DNA from: Thiohalocapsa halophila
Lineage (GTDB): Bacteria; Pseudomonadota; Gammaproteobacteria; Chromatiales; Chromatiaceae
Direction of reading: 5' to 3'
NCBI RefSeq assembly: GCF_016583825.1
Contig: NZ_NRRV01000024.1
Span: forward strand, 16,799 to 80,798
Length of the DNA stretch: 64,000 bases
Under the pieces are notes generated by a model. It was given only the letters and a program-made list of their open reading frames with translations. It did not search any database and was not told where the DNA came from. Position numbers and translations under genes: made by a program. Positions 44,280 to 52,820 of this stretch are shown here, in pieces. Positions within the stretch are counted from its first letter, which is position 1. Each line of letters opens with the position of its first letter.

Positions 44280-44451
44280 TCAGTGCCGACAGGCAAAGGG
44301 TTACACGAAGTCGGCCGGTGCACAAGCCAATCTGGGCACGTCACGTCGACGCGCCTGCGCCGGTCCGTGACGGCCCAACTGCCTGACCGGGCGCAGGGGA
44401 AAGCGCATCAGCACCTTCTAATCCACCCGAGGCTTGCGCTATGGTGAAGGT

Positions 44452-45270
44452 ATGTCACCGATGCTCAATATCGCCGTCCGCGCCGCGCGCGCCGCCGGGC
44501 GCATCACCATGCGCTTCTTCGAGCGTGCGGATGCGCTGAAGGTCCAGACCAAGAGCCGCAACGACTTCGTCTCCGAGGTGGACCGCGCCGCGGAAGCGGC
44601 CATCATCGAGATCCTGCGCGAGAAGTTCCCGGACCACGCCATCCTCGCCGAGGAGAGCGGCAGCCACGCCGCCGGCAAGGGTCGCGGGACAAGGGATGAA
44701 TTCGAGTGGGTCATCGACCCGCTGGACGGCACCACCAATTACCTGCACGGCTTCCCGCAGTGGGCCATCTCCATTGGCCTGCGCCAGCGCGGGCGTATGC
44801 AGCTCGGCGTGGTCTACGACCCGCTGCACGAGGAGCTCTTCACCGCCGAGCGCGGCGGCGGCGCCCTGCTGAACGACCGCAAGATCCGCGTCACTCAACG
44901 CCGGGGCATGGACGGGGCGCTCATCGGCACCGGCATCCCCTTCAGCGACGAGACACAGCTGCGCACCTATCTGCCCATGCTGGAGGCCATCATCAAGGGC
45001 ACCGCCGGCGTGCGCCGGCCGGGCTCGGCGGCGCTGGACTTCGCCTATGTCGCCGCCGGCCGCCTGGACGGCTTCTGGGAGCTGGGCCTGAAGCCCTGGG
45101 ACTTCGCCGCCGGCGCCCTGCTGGTGACGGAGGCCGGCGGCATGGTGACCGACCTCGCGGGCAGCGAGCGCCACTTCGAGACCTGCAACGTGGTCGCCGG
45201 CGGCCACAAGGTCCACAAGGCCATGCTGCAGCGCCTGCGGCCCTTCCTCGGACCCGACCTGCCCGCCTGA
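44452..45270 (+). CDS. suhB: Inositol-1-monophosphatase family protein SuhB
   Basis: SuhB hydrolyses inositol phosphates in vitro and in E. coli also joins the rRNA transcription antitermination complex. The ATG at 44452 gives 272 aa, aligning MSPMLNIAVRAARAAG with the known N-terminus. The metal site is AEESG, then WVIDPLDGTTNYLHGFPQWA (about 84-103) and, near the end, GLKPWDFAAGALLVTEAGG. These are the two IMPase signatures. It is divergent from trmJ, a conserved arrangement. korA begins 11 bp downstream, so it may share a transcript with the oxidoreductase. Confidence 0.94.
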   Translation: MSPMLNIAVRAARAAGRITMRFFERADALKVQTKSRNDFVSEVDRAAEAAIIEILREKFPDHAILAEESGSHAAGKGRGTRDEFEWVIDPLDGTTNYLHGFPQWAISIGLRQRGRMQLGVVYDPLHEELFTAERGGGALLNDRKIRVTQRRGMDGALIGTGIPFSDETQLRTYLPMLEAIIKGTAGVRRPGSAALDFAYVAAGRLDGFWELGLKPWDFAAGALLVTEAGGMVTDLAGSERHFETCNVVAGGHKVHKAMLQRLRPFLGPDLPA

Positions 45271-45281
45271 GCGTCGGCGTC

Positions 45282-45341
45282 ATGTCCGGCTCGCCAATGT
45301 CCGGCACCCCAAGGTCCGGCGCCCCAACGTCCGGCACCAGG
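45282..45341 (+). repeat. Four 15-bp tandem units at the 5' end of korA
   Basis: ATGTCCGGCTCGCCA is repeated with small changes four times and encodes (M/R/T)SG(S/T/A)P units. The first unit supplies the start codon, and the second also begins with ATG. Confidence 0.75.
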
Positions 45342-47105
45342 CCCGACCCCGGCGACTCGCCGCCGCTCACCGTCGCCGTCACCGGTGCCGGCGGCAGCGG
45401 CGCCGTCACCGCCGGCCTGATCCTGCTCGAAGCCGTCGCCGCCGCCGGGCTCTTCGGCCTGCTCCGGCGCAGCGCCGGCCCGCAGATCCGCGGCGGCGAG
45501 TCGGCGGCGCTGCTGCGCTTCGGCCCGGCGCCGGTGCATTGTGCGGGCGACCGCTGCGATCTGCTCGCCGCGCTGGACTGGGCGAATCACGAGCGCTTCG
45601 CCGAGGAAATCCCGCTGGACGCCGACAGCCTGGTGCTGACGGACCCCGCCGCCGGCACGCCGCCGGCCGTTGTGGCCGCCGGCGACGCCGCGCTGCGGGA
45701 GATCGGCTTTGCCGACAGCGCCCGGGAGCGCGCGGGCGGGCGCCCCAACATGGTGGCCGTCGGCGCCGCAGGCGCCCTCGCCGGACTGCCGCTGGACGCC
45801 CTGCTGGACGGCGCCGCCCGCACCCTGGCCGGCAAGGGCGAGGCGGTGGTGGCTGCTGCCCGCGCGTGCATCCGCGCCGGTTTTGATCTGGCCGATCCGG
45901 CGGAGCGGCTGCGCAAGCCCGCATCAGCGCCCGCCGAGATACCGCAGCGCTGGCACATCAACGGCAACGAGGCCGCCGGGCTCGGTGCCCTGCGCGCCGG
46001 CGTGCGCTTCGTCGCCGCCTATCCCATCACCCCCGCCAGCGAGATGCTGGAGTGGCTGGCGCCGCGGCTGGAGCGCCTCGGCGGCACGCTGCTCCAGGCG
46101 GAGGACGAGCTGGCCTCGGTGAACATGATCATCGGCAGCGCCTTCGGCGGCGTGCCGGCGCTGACGGCCACCTCCGGGCCCGGCTTGAGCCTGATGCTGG
46201 AAGGGATCGGGCTGGCGGTGGCCAGCGAGACGCCCATCGTCGTCGTGGACGTGATGCGCGGCGGCCCGAGCACCGGCATCCCCACCAAGTCCGAGCAGTC
46301 GGACCTGAACGCCGCCCTGTACGGCCTGCACGGCGACGCCCCGCATCTGGTGCTGGCGGCGCTGGACATCGGCGACTGCGCGCACACCGTGGCCTGGGCG
46401 ACCCGGCTGGCGTGGCAGTTGCAGACGGCGGCCATTGTGCTGTCGGACCAGTCCCTGGGGCAGTCGCGGATGGTGGGCGAGCCCGCACCAGTGGCCGAGG
46501 AGCCCCTCGCAGCACTGCAACACCCCACGGCCGCCGGGGACGCACCCTTTCGGCGCTATGCGGTCACCGCCGATGGCATATCCCCAATGTCGGTGCCCGG
46601 CGAGCCGGGCCTGGCCTACACCGCCGACGGGCTGGAGCACGACCCGACGGGCGCCCCCTCCAGCCGCGCCGCAGACCACGCCGACCAGCTCGACAAGCGC
46701 CGGCACAAGCTCCTCGCCCATGACTACGGCCCCCACTGGGCCGAGATCACCGAGCCCGCCGACCCGGATGCGGTGGCGCTGACCCTGCTCACCTTCGGCG
46801 CCTGCCGCGGCGCCGTGCTGGAGGCGGCCGCGCGTCTGCGCGCGGGCGGTCATGCGGTGCGCACCGTCGCCCTGCGGCTGCTGGCGCCTTTGCGGCGCCG
46901 GGCGCTCATGCATGCCCTCGGCGACACCCGCGTGCTGGTGGTGGAGCAGAGCCACGGCGCCCAGCTCTTCCACTACCTACACGCCGAGCAGGCCCTACCG
47001 GCCCACGCCCGCTCGCTGGCGCGGGCCGGACCGCTGCCGCTGCGCCCGGGGGAGATCGTCGACGCGGCGGCGGCACTCATCGACGCGCACCGAGGTGGCC
47101 CATGA
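45282..47105 (+). CDS. 2-oxoacid:acceptor oxidoreductase, fused gamma-alpha subunit (KorA-type)
   Basis: The ATG at 45282 gives 607 aa. The N-terminal gamma domain (about 25-205) has VAVTGAGGSGAVTAGLILLE and QIRGGESAALLRF. The alpha domain starts GNEAAGLGALRAGVRFVAAY-PITPASE, then EDELASVNMIIGSAFGG and TATSGPGLSLMLEGIGLA, the pyrophosphate-side motifs. With KorB it would oxidise 2-oxoglutarate or a related oxoacid to the acyl-CoA, reducing ferredoxin, or run in reverse. The first 21 residues come from a 15-bp tandem repeat (MSGSPMSGTPRSGAPTSG) and look disordered. It overlaps korB by 4 nt. Confidence 0.88.
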   Translation: MSGSPMSGTPRSGAPTSGTRPDPGDSPPLTVAVTGAGGSGAVTAGLILLEAVAAAGLFGLLRRSAGPQIRGGESAALLRFGPAPVHCAGDRCDLLAALDWANHERFAEEIPLDADSLVLTDPAAGTPPAVVAAGDAALREIGFADSARERAGGRPNMVAVGAAGALAGLPLDALLDGAARTLAGKGEAVVAAARACIRAGFDLADPAERLRKPASAPAEIPQRWHINGNEAAGLGALRAGVRFVAAYPITPASEMLEWLAPRLERLGGTLLQAEDELASVNMIIGSAFGGVPALTATSGPGLSLMLEGIGLAVASETPIVVVDVMRGGPSTGIPTKSEQSDLNAALYGLHGDAPHLVLAALDIGDCAHTVAWATRLAWQLQTAAIVLSDQSLGQSRMVGEPAPVAEEPLAALQHPTAAGDAPFRRYAVTADGISPMSVPGEPGLAYTADGLEHDPTGAPSSRAADHADQLDKRRHKLLAHDYGPHWAEITEPADPDAVALTLLTFGACRGAVLEAAARLRAGGHAVRTVALRLLAPLRRRALMHALGDTRVLVVEQSHGAQLFHYLHAEQALPAHARSLARAGPLPLRPGEIVDAAAALIDAHRGGP

Positions 47106-47989
47106 CCGCAGCGCACGGCAGGAGCACCGAGCAGCTCAAGGCGTCCATCCCGAGCCTGCGGGCGAAGGACTACAAGTCCGACGTCAAGCCCGTCTGGTGC
47201 CCCGGCTGCGGGCATTTCGGCGTGCTGGCGGCGCTGACCAAAACCCTGGCCTACCTGGAGCTGCCGCCGGAGCAGGTGGCCGTGGTGTCAGGCATCGGCT
47301 GCTCCTCGAGGCTGCCGGCGTATCTGGCGGTGCACGGCTTCCACGGCGTGCACGGCCGGGCGCTGCCGCTGGCCACCGGGCTCAAGGCGGCGCGCCCGGA
47401 GCTCACGGTCATCGCCGCCGGCGGCGACGGCGACGGCTTCTCCATCGGCGGCAATCACTTCCTGCACGCCTGCCGCCGCAACCAGGACCTGACTTACATC
47501 GTCATGGACAACGAGGTCTACGGCATGACCAAGGGCCAGGCCTCGCCCACCACCCAGCCCGACTGGTGCCGCAGCAAGCTCACCCCCCACGGCACCGGCA
47601 TGCGCCGCTTCCAGCCCGCGGCCATCGCACTGGCCGCCGGCGCCAGCTTCATCGCCCGCGGCTTCGCCGGCGACCCGAACGGCCTGACGCGGCTGCTGGC
47701 GGCGGCCATCGAGCACCCCGGCTTCGCCTTCGTGCAGGTGCTGAGCCCCTGCCGCACCTTTCGGCCGGAGCAGCAGGAGTGGAAGCAGCTGGTGCACGCC
47801 TGTGAGCTTGGGCCCGCTCATGACGCCGCCCGGGCCGCAGAGCTGATCCAGCGCGACGACGGCCTGGGTCTCGGACTACTCTTCGAGCAGAAGATCCCCG
47901 TCTATGCGGCCGGCGTGGCCGCGGACGCCGCCGACACCCTGACGGCGGCCGAGCGGCTCGCCGCCATCGAAGCGGAGCACTGCCGATGA
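47102..47989 (+). CDS. 2-oxoacid:acceptor oxidoreductase beta subunit (KorB-type)
   Basis: The product has 295 aa and is the TPP- and [4Fe-4S]-binding subunit. WCPGCGHFGVL (about 32-42) supplies cluster cysteines, with SGIGCSSRLPAYL. The TPP motif is GDGDGFSIGGNHFLHACRRN, followed by DNEVYGMTKGQASPTT. The C-terminal Cys in LSPCRTFRP is also conserved. Together with the fused gamma-alpha subunit it forms a KorAB-type enzyme that uses ferredoxin. The gene overlaps korA and the ferritin-like gene by 4 nt each, giving a tightly coupled three-gene unit. Confidence 0.9.
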   Translation: MTAAHGRSTEQLKASIPSLRAKDYKSDVKPVWCPGCGHFGVLAALTKTLAYLELPPEQVAVVSGIGCSSRLPAYLAVHGFHGVHGRALPLATGLKAARPELTVIAAGGDGDGFSIGGNHFLHACRRNQDLTYIVMDNEVYGMTKGQASPTTQPDWCRSKLTPHGTGMRRFQPAAIALAAGASFIARGFAGDPNGLTRLLAAAIEHPGFAFVQVLSPCRTFRPEQQEWKQLVHACELGPAHDAARAAELIQRDDGLGLGLLFEQKIPVYAAGVAADAADTLTAAERLAAIEAEHCR

Positions 47990-48522
47990 GCCCACCCGCC
48001 GCCGACAGCATCATCGAGTCCGTCGCCGAGCTCGTCGCGCACGCCCTGGAGCTGGAGTACGCCTCCCAGGCCCACTACGAGCAGCTCGCCGACAGCATGG
48101 CCGTCCACCACAACCCCGAGGTCGCGTCGCTGTTCCAACGGCTGGCGGCGCTGAGCGGCGAGCATGCCGCCGAGGTCGCCGCGCGCGCCGCCGACATGAC
48201 CCTGCCGCGCATCCCGCCCTGGGCCTTCAAGTGGGAATGCCCGGACGCCCCGGAAGGCGCCGACTGCCTGGACCCGGACGTGAGCTATCGCATGACCACC
48301 GCCGAGGCCGTGGCGGTGGCCCTGCACAACGAGCGCCGCGGCCGTGCCTACTACCTGCACGTCGCCGCCAGCGCCACCGATGCCGAGGCACGCACCCTCG
48401 CCGCCGCCATGGCCACCGAGGAGGCCGAGCATGTGGCGCTGCTGGAGGCCATGCTGGTGGAAACCGGCGCACCCCAGCCGGCGGAGCCCGAGGACTTGGA
48501 CCCCCCGCACATGCCGGCCTGA
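47986..48522 (+). CDS. Ferritin-like (rubrerythrin-type) diiron protein
   Basis: The product has 178 aa. A four-helix bundle with E-x-x-H type iron ligands in each half is readable: ALELEYASQAHYEQLADSMA, LAALSGEHAAEVAARAADM, LHNERRGRAYYLHVAASATD and AMATEEAEHVALLEAML. No C-terminal rubredoxin domain is present. Proteins of this type reduce peroxide or act as oxygen sinks. The 4-nt overlap with korB suggests that it protects the oxygen-sensitive oxidoreductase or exchanges electrons with its ferredoxin (inference). Confidence 0.82.
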   Translation: MSPPAADSIIESVAELVAHALELEYASQAHYEQLADSMAVHHNPEVASLFQRLAALSGEHAAEVAARAADMTLPRIPPWAFKWECPDAPEGADCLDPDVSYRMTTAEAVAVALHNERRGRAYYLHVAASATDAEARTLAAAMATEEAEHVALLEAMLVETGAPQPAEPEDLDPPHMPA

Positions 48523-48537
48523 CCTGTCGTCGGTCCG

Positions 48538-48571
48538 GTAGGTCGGGCTGATGACGCCAGGAAGCCCGACG
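48538..48571 (+). repeat. Solitary REP sequence after the ferritin-like gene
   Basis: A 34-bp element, GTAGGTCGGGCTGATGACGC(...)GCCCGACG, of the RAYT-linked family with a hybrid centre (GATGACGCCAGGAA). It lies 15 bp after the stop at 48522. Confidence 0.8.
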
Positions 48572-48730
48572 CTCGCGCCGCATGCCGCCCACTGTCGGGC
48601 CCCCGCGATCACCCGATGTCCGGCAAAGCCGCTTGACGCTGCGGCGCCCCGGCGTATCCTCCGCGAAGGCAGCGACGAGGGAGACGAAAAGCCCCATGGC
48701 CACGCAGCAACCAAGGCCACACCGGACGCG

Positions 48731-49366
48731 ATGAGCATCATCGCCGTCGTCGGCAACAAGGGCGGCACCGGCAAGACCACGCTGGCGCTGAACCTCGCCG
48801 CCGGGCTCGCCGCACGCGGCGAGACGGTGGTCATCGTCGATGCCGACCCGCAGCAGTCCGCCTACCAGTGGCGACTCACCGGCGCCGAGGACAACGGCCT
48901 GCCGGACGTGGTGGCCGCCGCCATGGGCCTGGCGAAGACCGTCCAGGCGCTGCGCGAAGCCAACGATTACGTCGTCATCGACTGTCCGCCGTCCATCAAG
49001 GCGCCGCAGTCGGAGCAAGCCCTGCGGCTGACCCAGCACGCACTGGTGCCGGTGCAGCCCTCGCCCATGGACCTCTGGGCCACCACGCACATCGCGAAGG
49101 TCATCGAGCAGCTGCGCCCGGACAATCCGGCGCTCAGGGCACTGATCGTCATGAGCCAGCTGGAGCCGCGCACGACCCTCTCCAGGCTCATGCCGGACGC
49201 CGCCCGTGAGCTGGACCTGCCCGTGGCCGCCGCCGGCATCCGCCGGCGCTCCATCCACCGCCATTGCGCACTGGAGGGCCGCAGCGTCTTCCAGGCCGGC
49301 AAGCGCGGCGCCGAGGCCGCCGCCGAGATCCACCAACTGCTGACGGAGCTCCTCGACCATGGCTGA
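48731..49366 (+). CDS. ParA/MinD-family ATPase
   Basis: The ATG at 48731 gives 211 aa. The deviant Walker A KGGTGKTT is at 10-17, with TVVIVDADPQQSAYQW (Walker A') and DYVVIDCPPSIK (Walker B). It is a short, single-domain ParA, without the N-terminal HTH of plasmid ParA, like those that position protein cargos on the nucleoid. No parB or parS accompanies it, so chromosome segregation is unlikely. The next gene overlaps by 8 nt and encodes a basic, disordered protein, a likely cargo adaptor. Confidence 0.9.
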   Translation: MSIIAVVGNKGGTGKTTLALNLAAGLAARGETVVIVDADPQQSAYQWRLTGAEDNGLPDVVAAAMGLAKTVQALREANDYVVIDCPPSIKAPQSEQALRLTQHALVPVQPSPMDLWATTHIAKVIEQLRPDNPALRALIVMSQLEPRTTLSRLMPDAARELDLPVAAAGIRRRSIHRHCALEGRSVFQAGKRGAEAAAEIHQLLTELLDHG

Positions 49367-49760
49367 CAGCAACCGCACGGGCCAGCGCCTGCTCGACTCC
49401 ATCCGCAAGGCCAAGGCCGGCGACGAGCCCGCCGCCGAGGCACCGCCGCCCGCCCCCGAGGCCAGCGCGGCGCCGCCTAAGCCAGAGACGACGCCGGAAA
49501 CGCCGCCGCCGTCGGCACCCGCACGCAAGACCGCCGCCAAGAAGGCACCCGCACGCAAGACCACGGCGAAGAAGGCGCCTGCCAAAAAGGCACCAGCCAA
49601 GAAGGCGGCGGCAAGCCGAGGCACCCGAGCGCAGCGCGGCGCCACCACCGCGGCGCCCTACCCCATGTTCGCCACCCAGCGCCCGCAGCCCGCGGCCTAC
49701 CCCGGCGCTCCGACGGAGGACGATCCCTACCGCAGCCCGGGGCGGGTCTGGCCGGACTGA
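49359..49760 (+). CDS. Disordered Lys/Ala/Pro-rich protein, probable partner of the ParA-like ATPase
   Basis: The product has 133 aa and overlaps the ParA gene by 8 nt. A short conserved-looking N-terminus, MADSNRTGQRLLDSIRKAKAG, is basic and helical, as in peptides that stimulate ParA-type ATPases. Then comes an acidic Pro/Glu stretch, histone-like repeats (ARKTAAKKAPARKTTAKKAP, AKKAPAKKA, about 72-93) and a tail ending DPYRSPGRVWPD. The Lys/Ala/Pro repeats resemble AlgP/PhaF DNA-binding tails. It may link a cargo (granule, microcompartment or receptor cluster) to the ATPase. The cargo is unknown. Confidence 0.72.
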   Translation: MADSNRTGQRLLDSIRKAKAGDEPAAEAPPPAPEASAAPPKPETTPETPPPSAPARKTAAKKAPARKTTAKKAPAKKAPAKKAAASRGTRAQRGATTAAPYPMFATQRPQPAAYPGAPTEDDPYRSPGRVWPD

Positions 49761-49768
49761 GGGCCAGC

Positions 49769-50932
49769 TCAAGCCCACCGCGACGCGAAATCCGCCGGCA
49801 ACAGCAGGTTGTCCCGGCCAAGGTCCGCCACGTCCCGCTCCCCGCAGAAGCCCATGGTGACGTCCAGCTCCTTGTGGATGATCTCGAGCGCGCGGGTGAC
49901 GCCGGCCTCGCCCAGGGCGCCCAGGCCGTAGATGTAGGCACGGCCGATGTAGGTGCCGGTGGCGCCCAGCGCCAGGGCCTTGAGCACGTCCTGCCCGGAG
50001 CGGATGCCGCTGTCCAGGTGCACTTCCAACTCGTCGCCCACGGCGTCCAGGATGGCCGGGAGCATGCGGATGGCGCTGACGGCGCCGTCGAGCTGGCGAC
50101 CGCCGTGATTGGAGACGACGATGGCATCGGCACCGGCATCGCGGGCGAGCCTGGCATCCTCCGGGTCCATGATGCCCTTCAGGATCAACGGCCCGTCCCA
50201 CAGCTCGCGGATGCGCCGGACCTTGGCCCAGTCCAGGCTCGGGTCGAACTGCTCACCCACCCAGGCCATGAGGTTCGAGACGTCGCTGACACCGTCCACG
50301 TGACCGACGATGTTGCCGAAGCCGCGCCGGGGCGTGCGCAGCATGCCGAGCCCCCAGCGCCAGCGCAGCGCCAGGTCCGCGAGCACCGGCAGGCTGAGCT
50401 TGGGCGGTGCGGAGAGGCCGTTTTTGAGGTCCTTGTGGCGCTGGCCGATGACCTGAAGGTCCAGGGTCAGCACCAGCGCCGAGCACCCGGCCGCCGCCGC
50501 ACGGGCGACGAGGCGCTCCATGAAGGCCTCGTCGCGCATGACATAGAGCTGAAACCAAAAGGGCTCGCGCACGGCGGCCGCCACGTCCTCGATGGAGCAA
50601 ATGGACATGGTGGACAGGGTGAAGGGCACGCCGAAGCGCTCGGCGGCCCGCGCCGCCAGGATCTCGCCGTCGGCGTGCTGCATGCCGGTGAGCCCCACCG
50701 GCGCCAGCGCCACCGGCATGGCCACCGGCCGGCCCGCCATCCGGCTGGCGGTGCTGCGCTCGGCGATGTCCACGGCCACGCGCTGGCGCAGGCGGATGTC
50801 GGCGAAGTCCGTGGTGTTGTCGCGGAAGGTCTGCTCGGTCCAGCTGCCGGACTCGGCATAGTCGTAGAACATCCGCGGCACACGCCGGCGGTAGAGGCGC
50901 TTCAGGTCGGCGATGTCGGTGATGACGGGCAT
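49769..50932 (-). CDS. FMN-dependent alpha-hydroxy-acid oxidase/dehydrogenase (LldD-like)
   Basis: The product has 387 aa and belongs to the glycolate oxidase/L-lactate dehydrogenase/flavocytochrome b2 family. It oxidises an L-2-hydroxy acid, probably lactate, passing electrons to quinone or oxygen. Motifs: MFYDYAESGSWTEQTFRDNT, ALAPVGLTGMQHADGEILAA, FWFQLYVMRD, ILKGIMDPEDARLARDAGAD and the active site VVSNHGGRQLDGA (catalytic His, Arg). HLDSGIRSGQDVLKALALGA closes the FMN site. It lies convergent with the ParA partner gene, 8 bp away, and downstream of the AsnB-like gene on the same strand (43-bp gap). Confidence 0.92.
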   Translation of the reverse strand: MPVITDIADLKRLYRRRVPRMFYDYAESGSWTEQTFRDNTTDFADIRLRQRVAVDIAERSTASRMAGRPVAMPVALAPVGLTGMQHADGEILAARAAERFGVPFTLSTMSICSIEDVAAAVREPFWFQLYVMRDEAFMERLVARAAAAGCSALVLTLDLQVIGQRHKDLKNGLSAPPKLSLPVLADLALRWRWGLGMLRTPRRGFGNIVGHVDGVSDVSNLMAWVGEQFDPSLDWAKVRRIRELWDGPLILKGIMDPEDARLARDAGADAIVVSNHGGRQLDGAVSAIRMLPAILDAVGDELEVHLDSGIRSGQDVLKALALGATGTYIGRAYIYGLGALGEAGVTRALEIIHKELDVTMGFCGERDVADLGRDNLLLPADFASRWA

Positions 50933-50975
50933 GGCGAGGGGGCCCCTGAGCAGTGACTGGCGAGATGGGCCGAGA

Positions 50976-52820
50976 TCAGCTCCGATGGCTCTGGAGCCAT
51001 TGCTCCAGCATCACCAGGACCCACAGCATGACGCCGTAGTAGGACGCATGCGCACTCTGGTGCTGGGAGCGGACCCAGTCGATATAGTCCGCCCGCACGA
51101 TGCCGCGGCGCGCGAGGGTCGAGATGCTGTCCCCGGCGAGCTCGCGCAGCGGCGGGTACTCGCGCATCCACAGCCCCACCGGCAGGCCGAAGCCTTGCTT
51201 GCGCTTGGCGATGATCTCCGCCGGCAGGAAGTCGGCCAGGGCGCGCTTGAAGAACCACCGAAGCTGCGCGCGCTTGAGCTGCATGGTCGGCGGCACGGAC
51301 GCCGCAAAGGCGAGCATGCGGTCGTCCAGCAACGGATAGCGCACGTCCACGCCGGCGAGCTGGCAAGCCTGATTCACCTTGCGCAGGTCGTTGTCGGCCA
51401 ACGTGATCTTGAGATCCAGGTGCATCATCCGGTTGACAGCGGAGCGGCTCGCCGCACGGCCGTACACCTCGCGCAGATTGGCCAGCGGCGCACCGGTGTC
51501 CACGCGGGCGAGGAAGTCCGGCTCGAAGATCTGTGCCAGCGGCGTACGGTGCAGGAAGTTGTAGGTCTCGAAGCGGTCCGGCAGCGGGATCTCGGCCTGG
51601 GCGATGTAGCTTCGGGCCTTGCGCACCGGCGGCAGCAGCCCGAGCCCGGGCAGGTCCACCGCGCCGGCGAGTCCGCGGCGCAGCGCCCGCGGCAACCGGC
51701 CCCACTGCTCGAACAGCCACTGGTTGGCGTAGCGCTCGTTGCCGCCGAAGATCTCGTCGCCGCCGTCGCCGGCGAGCATCGCGTCCATGCCGTCGCTGCG
51801 GGCGAAGCGCGCACAGAGGTAGGCCGGCACGATGGAGGCGTTGCCAAAGGGCTCGTCGCAGAAGGCGGCGACTTGCGGCACCGCCTCCACCACGTCCTGG
51901 GCGCGGACGTAGTACTCCCGCGGCGTGGTGGCGAAGTGGCGCGCCGCGACGCGCGCGAACGCCATCTCGTCGTAGCCCTCGGCATCGAAGCCCATGGAAT
52001 AGCTCGGCACCGGCTCGCCGCGCACCTGCCGCCAGGTGCCGGTGACGGTGGAGCTGTCCGTGCCGCCGCTCAGGAAGCAGCCGACGCGCCCGTCACCGGC
52101 GCCGGCATCTCCCACCACCTGCGGCAGCAGGCCGCGGAATTCGGCCTTGAGGTCATCGAAGCCGGACTGCGCCGCGCCCCGTTGCTCGGAACCGGCCTGA
52201 CCGGACATGCCCGGACCGTCGCGGTAGGGCATACGCCAGTAGAAGCGCGCCTGTACGGGCGAGGCGGCGTCCACGCCGCCGAAGGTGATCACCTGCGCCG
52301 GCAGCAGCTTGGTGACGCCGGAGTAGATGGTCCCGGGGCTCGGGATCATATGGAAATACAAATACTCGAACAGGGCCTGGTCGCTGACGGCGAGCCCCGG
52401 TCCAGGCAGCGCCGTCAGGGCCTGAAGCCGAGTCGCGAAGCCGATGCAGCCCTCGCGGCGCAGCAGATACAGACTACGGGCGCCGGCGCGGTCTACGGCC
52501 AGCAGCAGGCGTCGGCGCCGGCGATCCAACAGCGCCAGCGCGAAGGGCCCATGCAGCGCTTCCAGCATTCGCTCGCCGTCGCGGCGCCAGCGGGCGGCGA
52601 GCTCGGCGGCGCTGGCCGCGCGGGTGTCCGAGACCAGTACGATGCAATCGTCGTCCTGGTGACAGCCGGCTGCCGCATCGCCACAGACACCGGCGTAGAA
52701 GTCAGACGCGCGCGCGTTGCAAGCGGCGTCGCAGCCGCTGCCGACGCGCATGTCAGCCAACACCGAATCCGCCGCTGCCGGCTCCGGCAATGCGCCGAAC
52801 CATCCGAAAAGCCCCGTCAT
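50976..52820 (-). CDS. Asparagine synthetase B-like amide ligase lacking the N-terminal catalytic Cys
   Basis: The product has 614 aa. The N-terminal class II glutaminase-like domain begins MTGLFGWFG, whereas active enzymes begin MC. The nucleophilic Cys2 is therefore absent and glutamine hydrolysis is not expected. FATRLQALTALPG and LYFHMIPSPGTIYSGVTKLLP follow. The C-terminal synthetase domain is intact: ATP loop CFLSGGTDSSTV, AMLAGDGGDEIFGGNERYAN, and RYPLLDDRMLAFAASVP. It may use free ammonia or an amine to amidate a carboxylate other than aspartate, for example in cell-surface modification. A 43-bp gap separates it from the hydroxy-acid oxidase. Confidence 0.85.
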   Translation of the reverse strand: MTGLFGWFGALPEPAAADSVLADMRVGSGCDAACNARASDFYAGVCGDAAAGCHQDDDCIVLVSDTRAASAAELAARWRRDGERMLEALHGPFALALLDRRRRRLLLAVDRAGARSLYLLRREGCIGFATRLQALTALPGPGLAVSDQALFEYLYFHMIPSPGTIYSGVTKLLPAQVITFGGVDAASPVQARFYWRMPYRDGPGMSGQAGSEQRGAAQSGFDDLKAEFRGLLPQVVGDAGAGDGRVGCFLSGGTDSSTVTGTWRQVRGEPVPSYSMGFDAEGYDEMAFARVAARHFATTPREYYVRAQDVVEAVPQVAAFCDEPFGNASIVPAYLCARFARSDGMDAMLAGDGGDEIFGGNERYANQWLFEQWGRLPRALRRGLAGAVDLPGLGLLPPVRKARSYIAQAEIPLPDRFETYNFLHRTPLAQIFEPDFLARVDTGAPLANLREVYGRAASRSAVNRMMHLDLKITLADNDLRKVNQACQLAGVDVRYPLLDDRMLAFAASVPPTMQLKRAQLRWFFKRALADFLPAEIIAKRKQGFGLPVGLWMREYPPLRELAGDSISTLARRGIVRADYIDWVRSQHQSAHASYYGVMLWVLVMLEQWLQSHRS

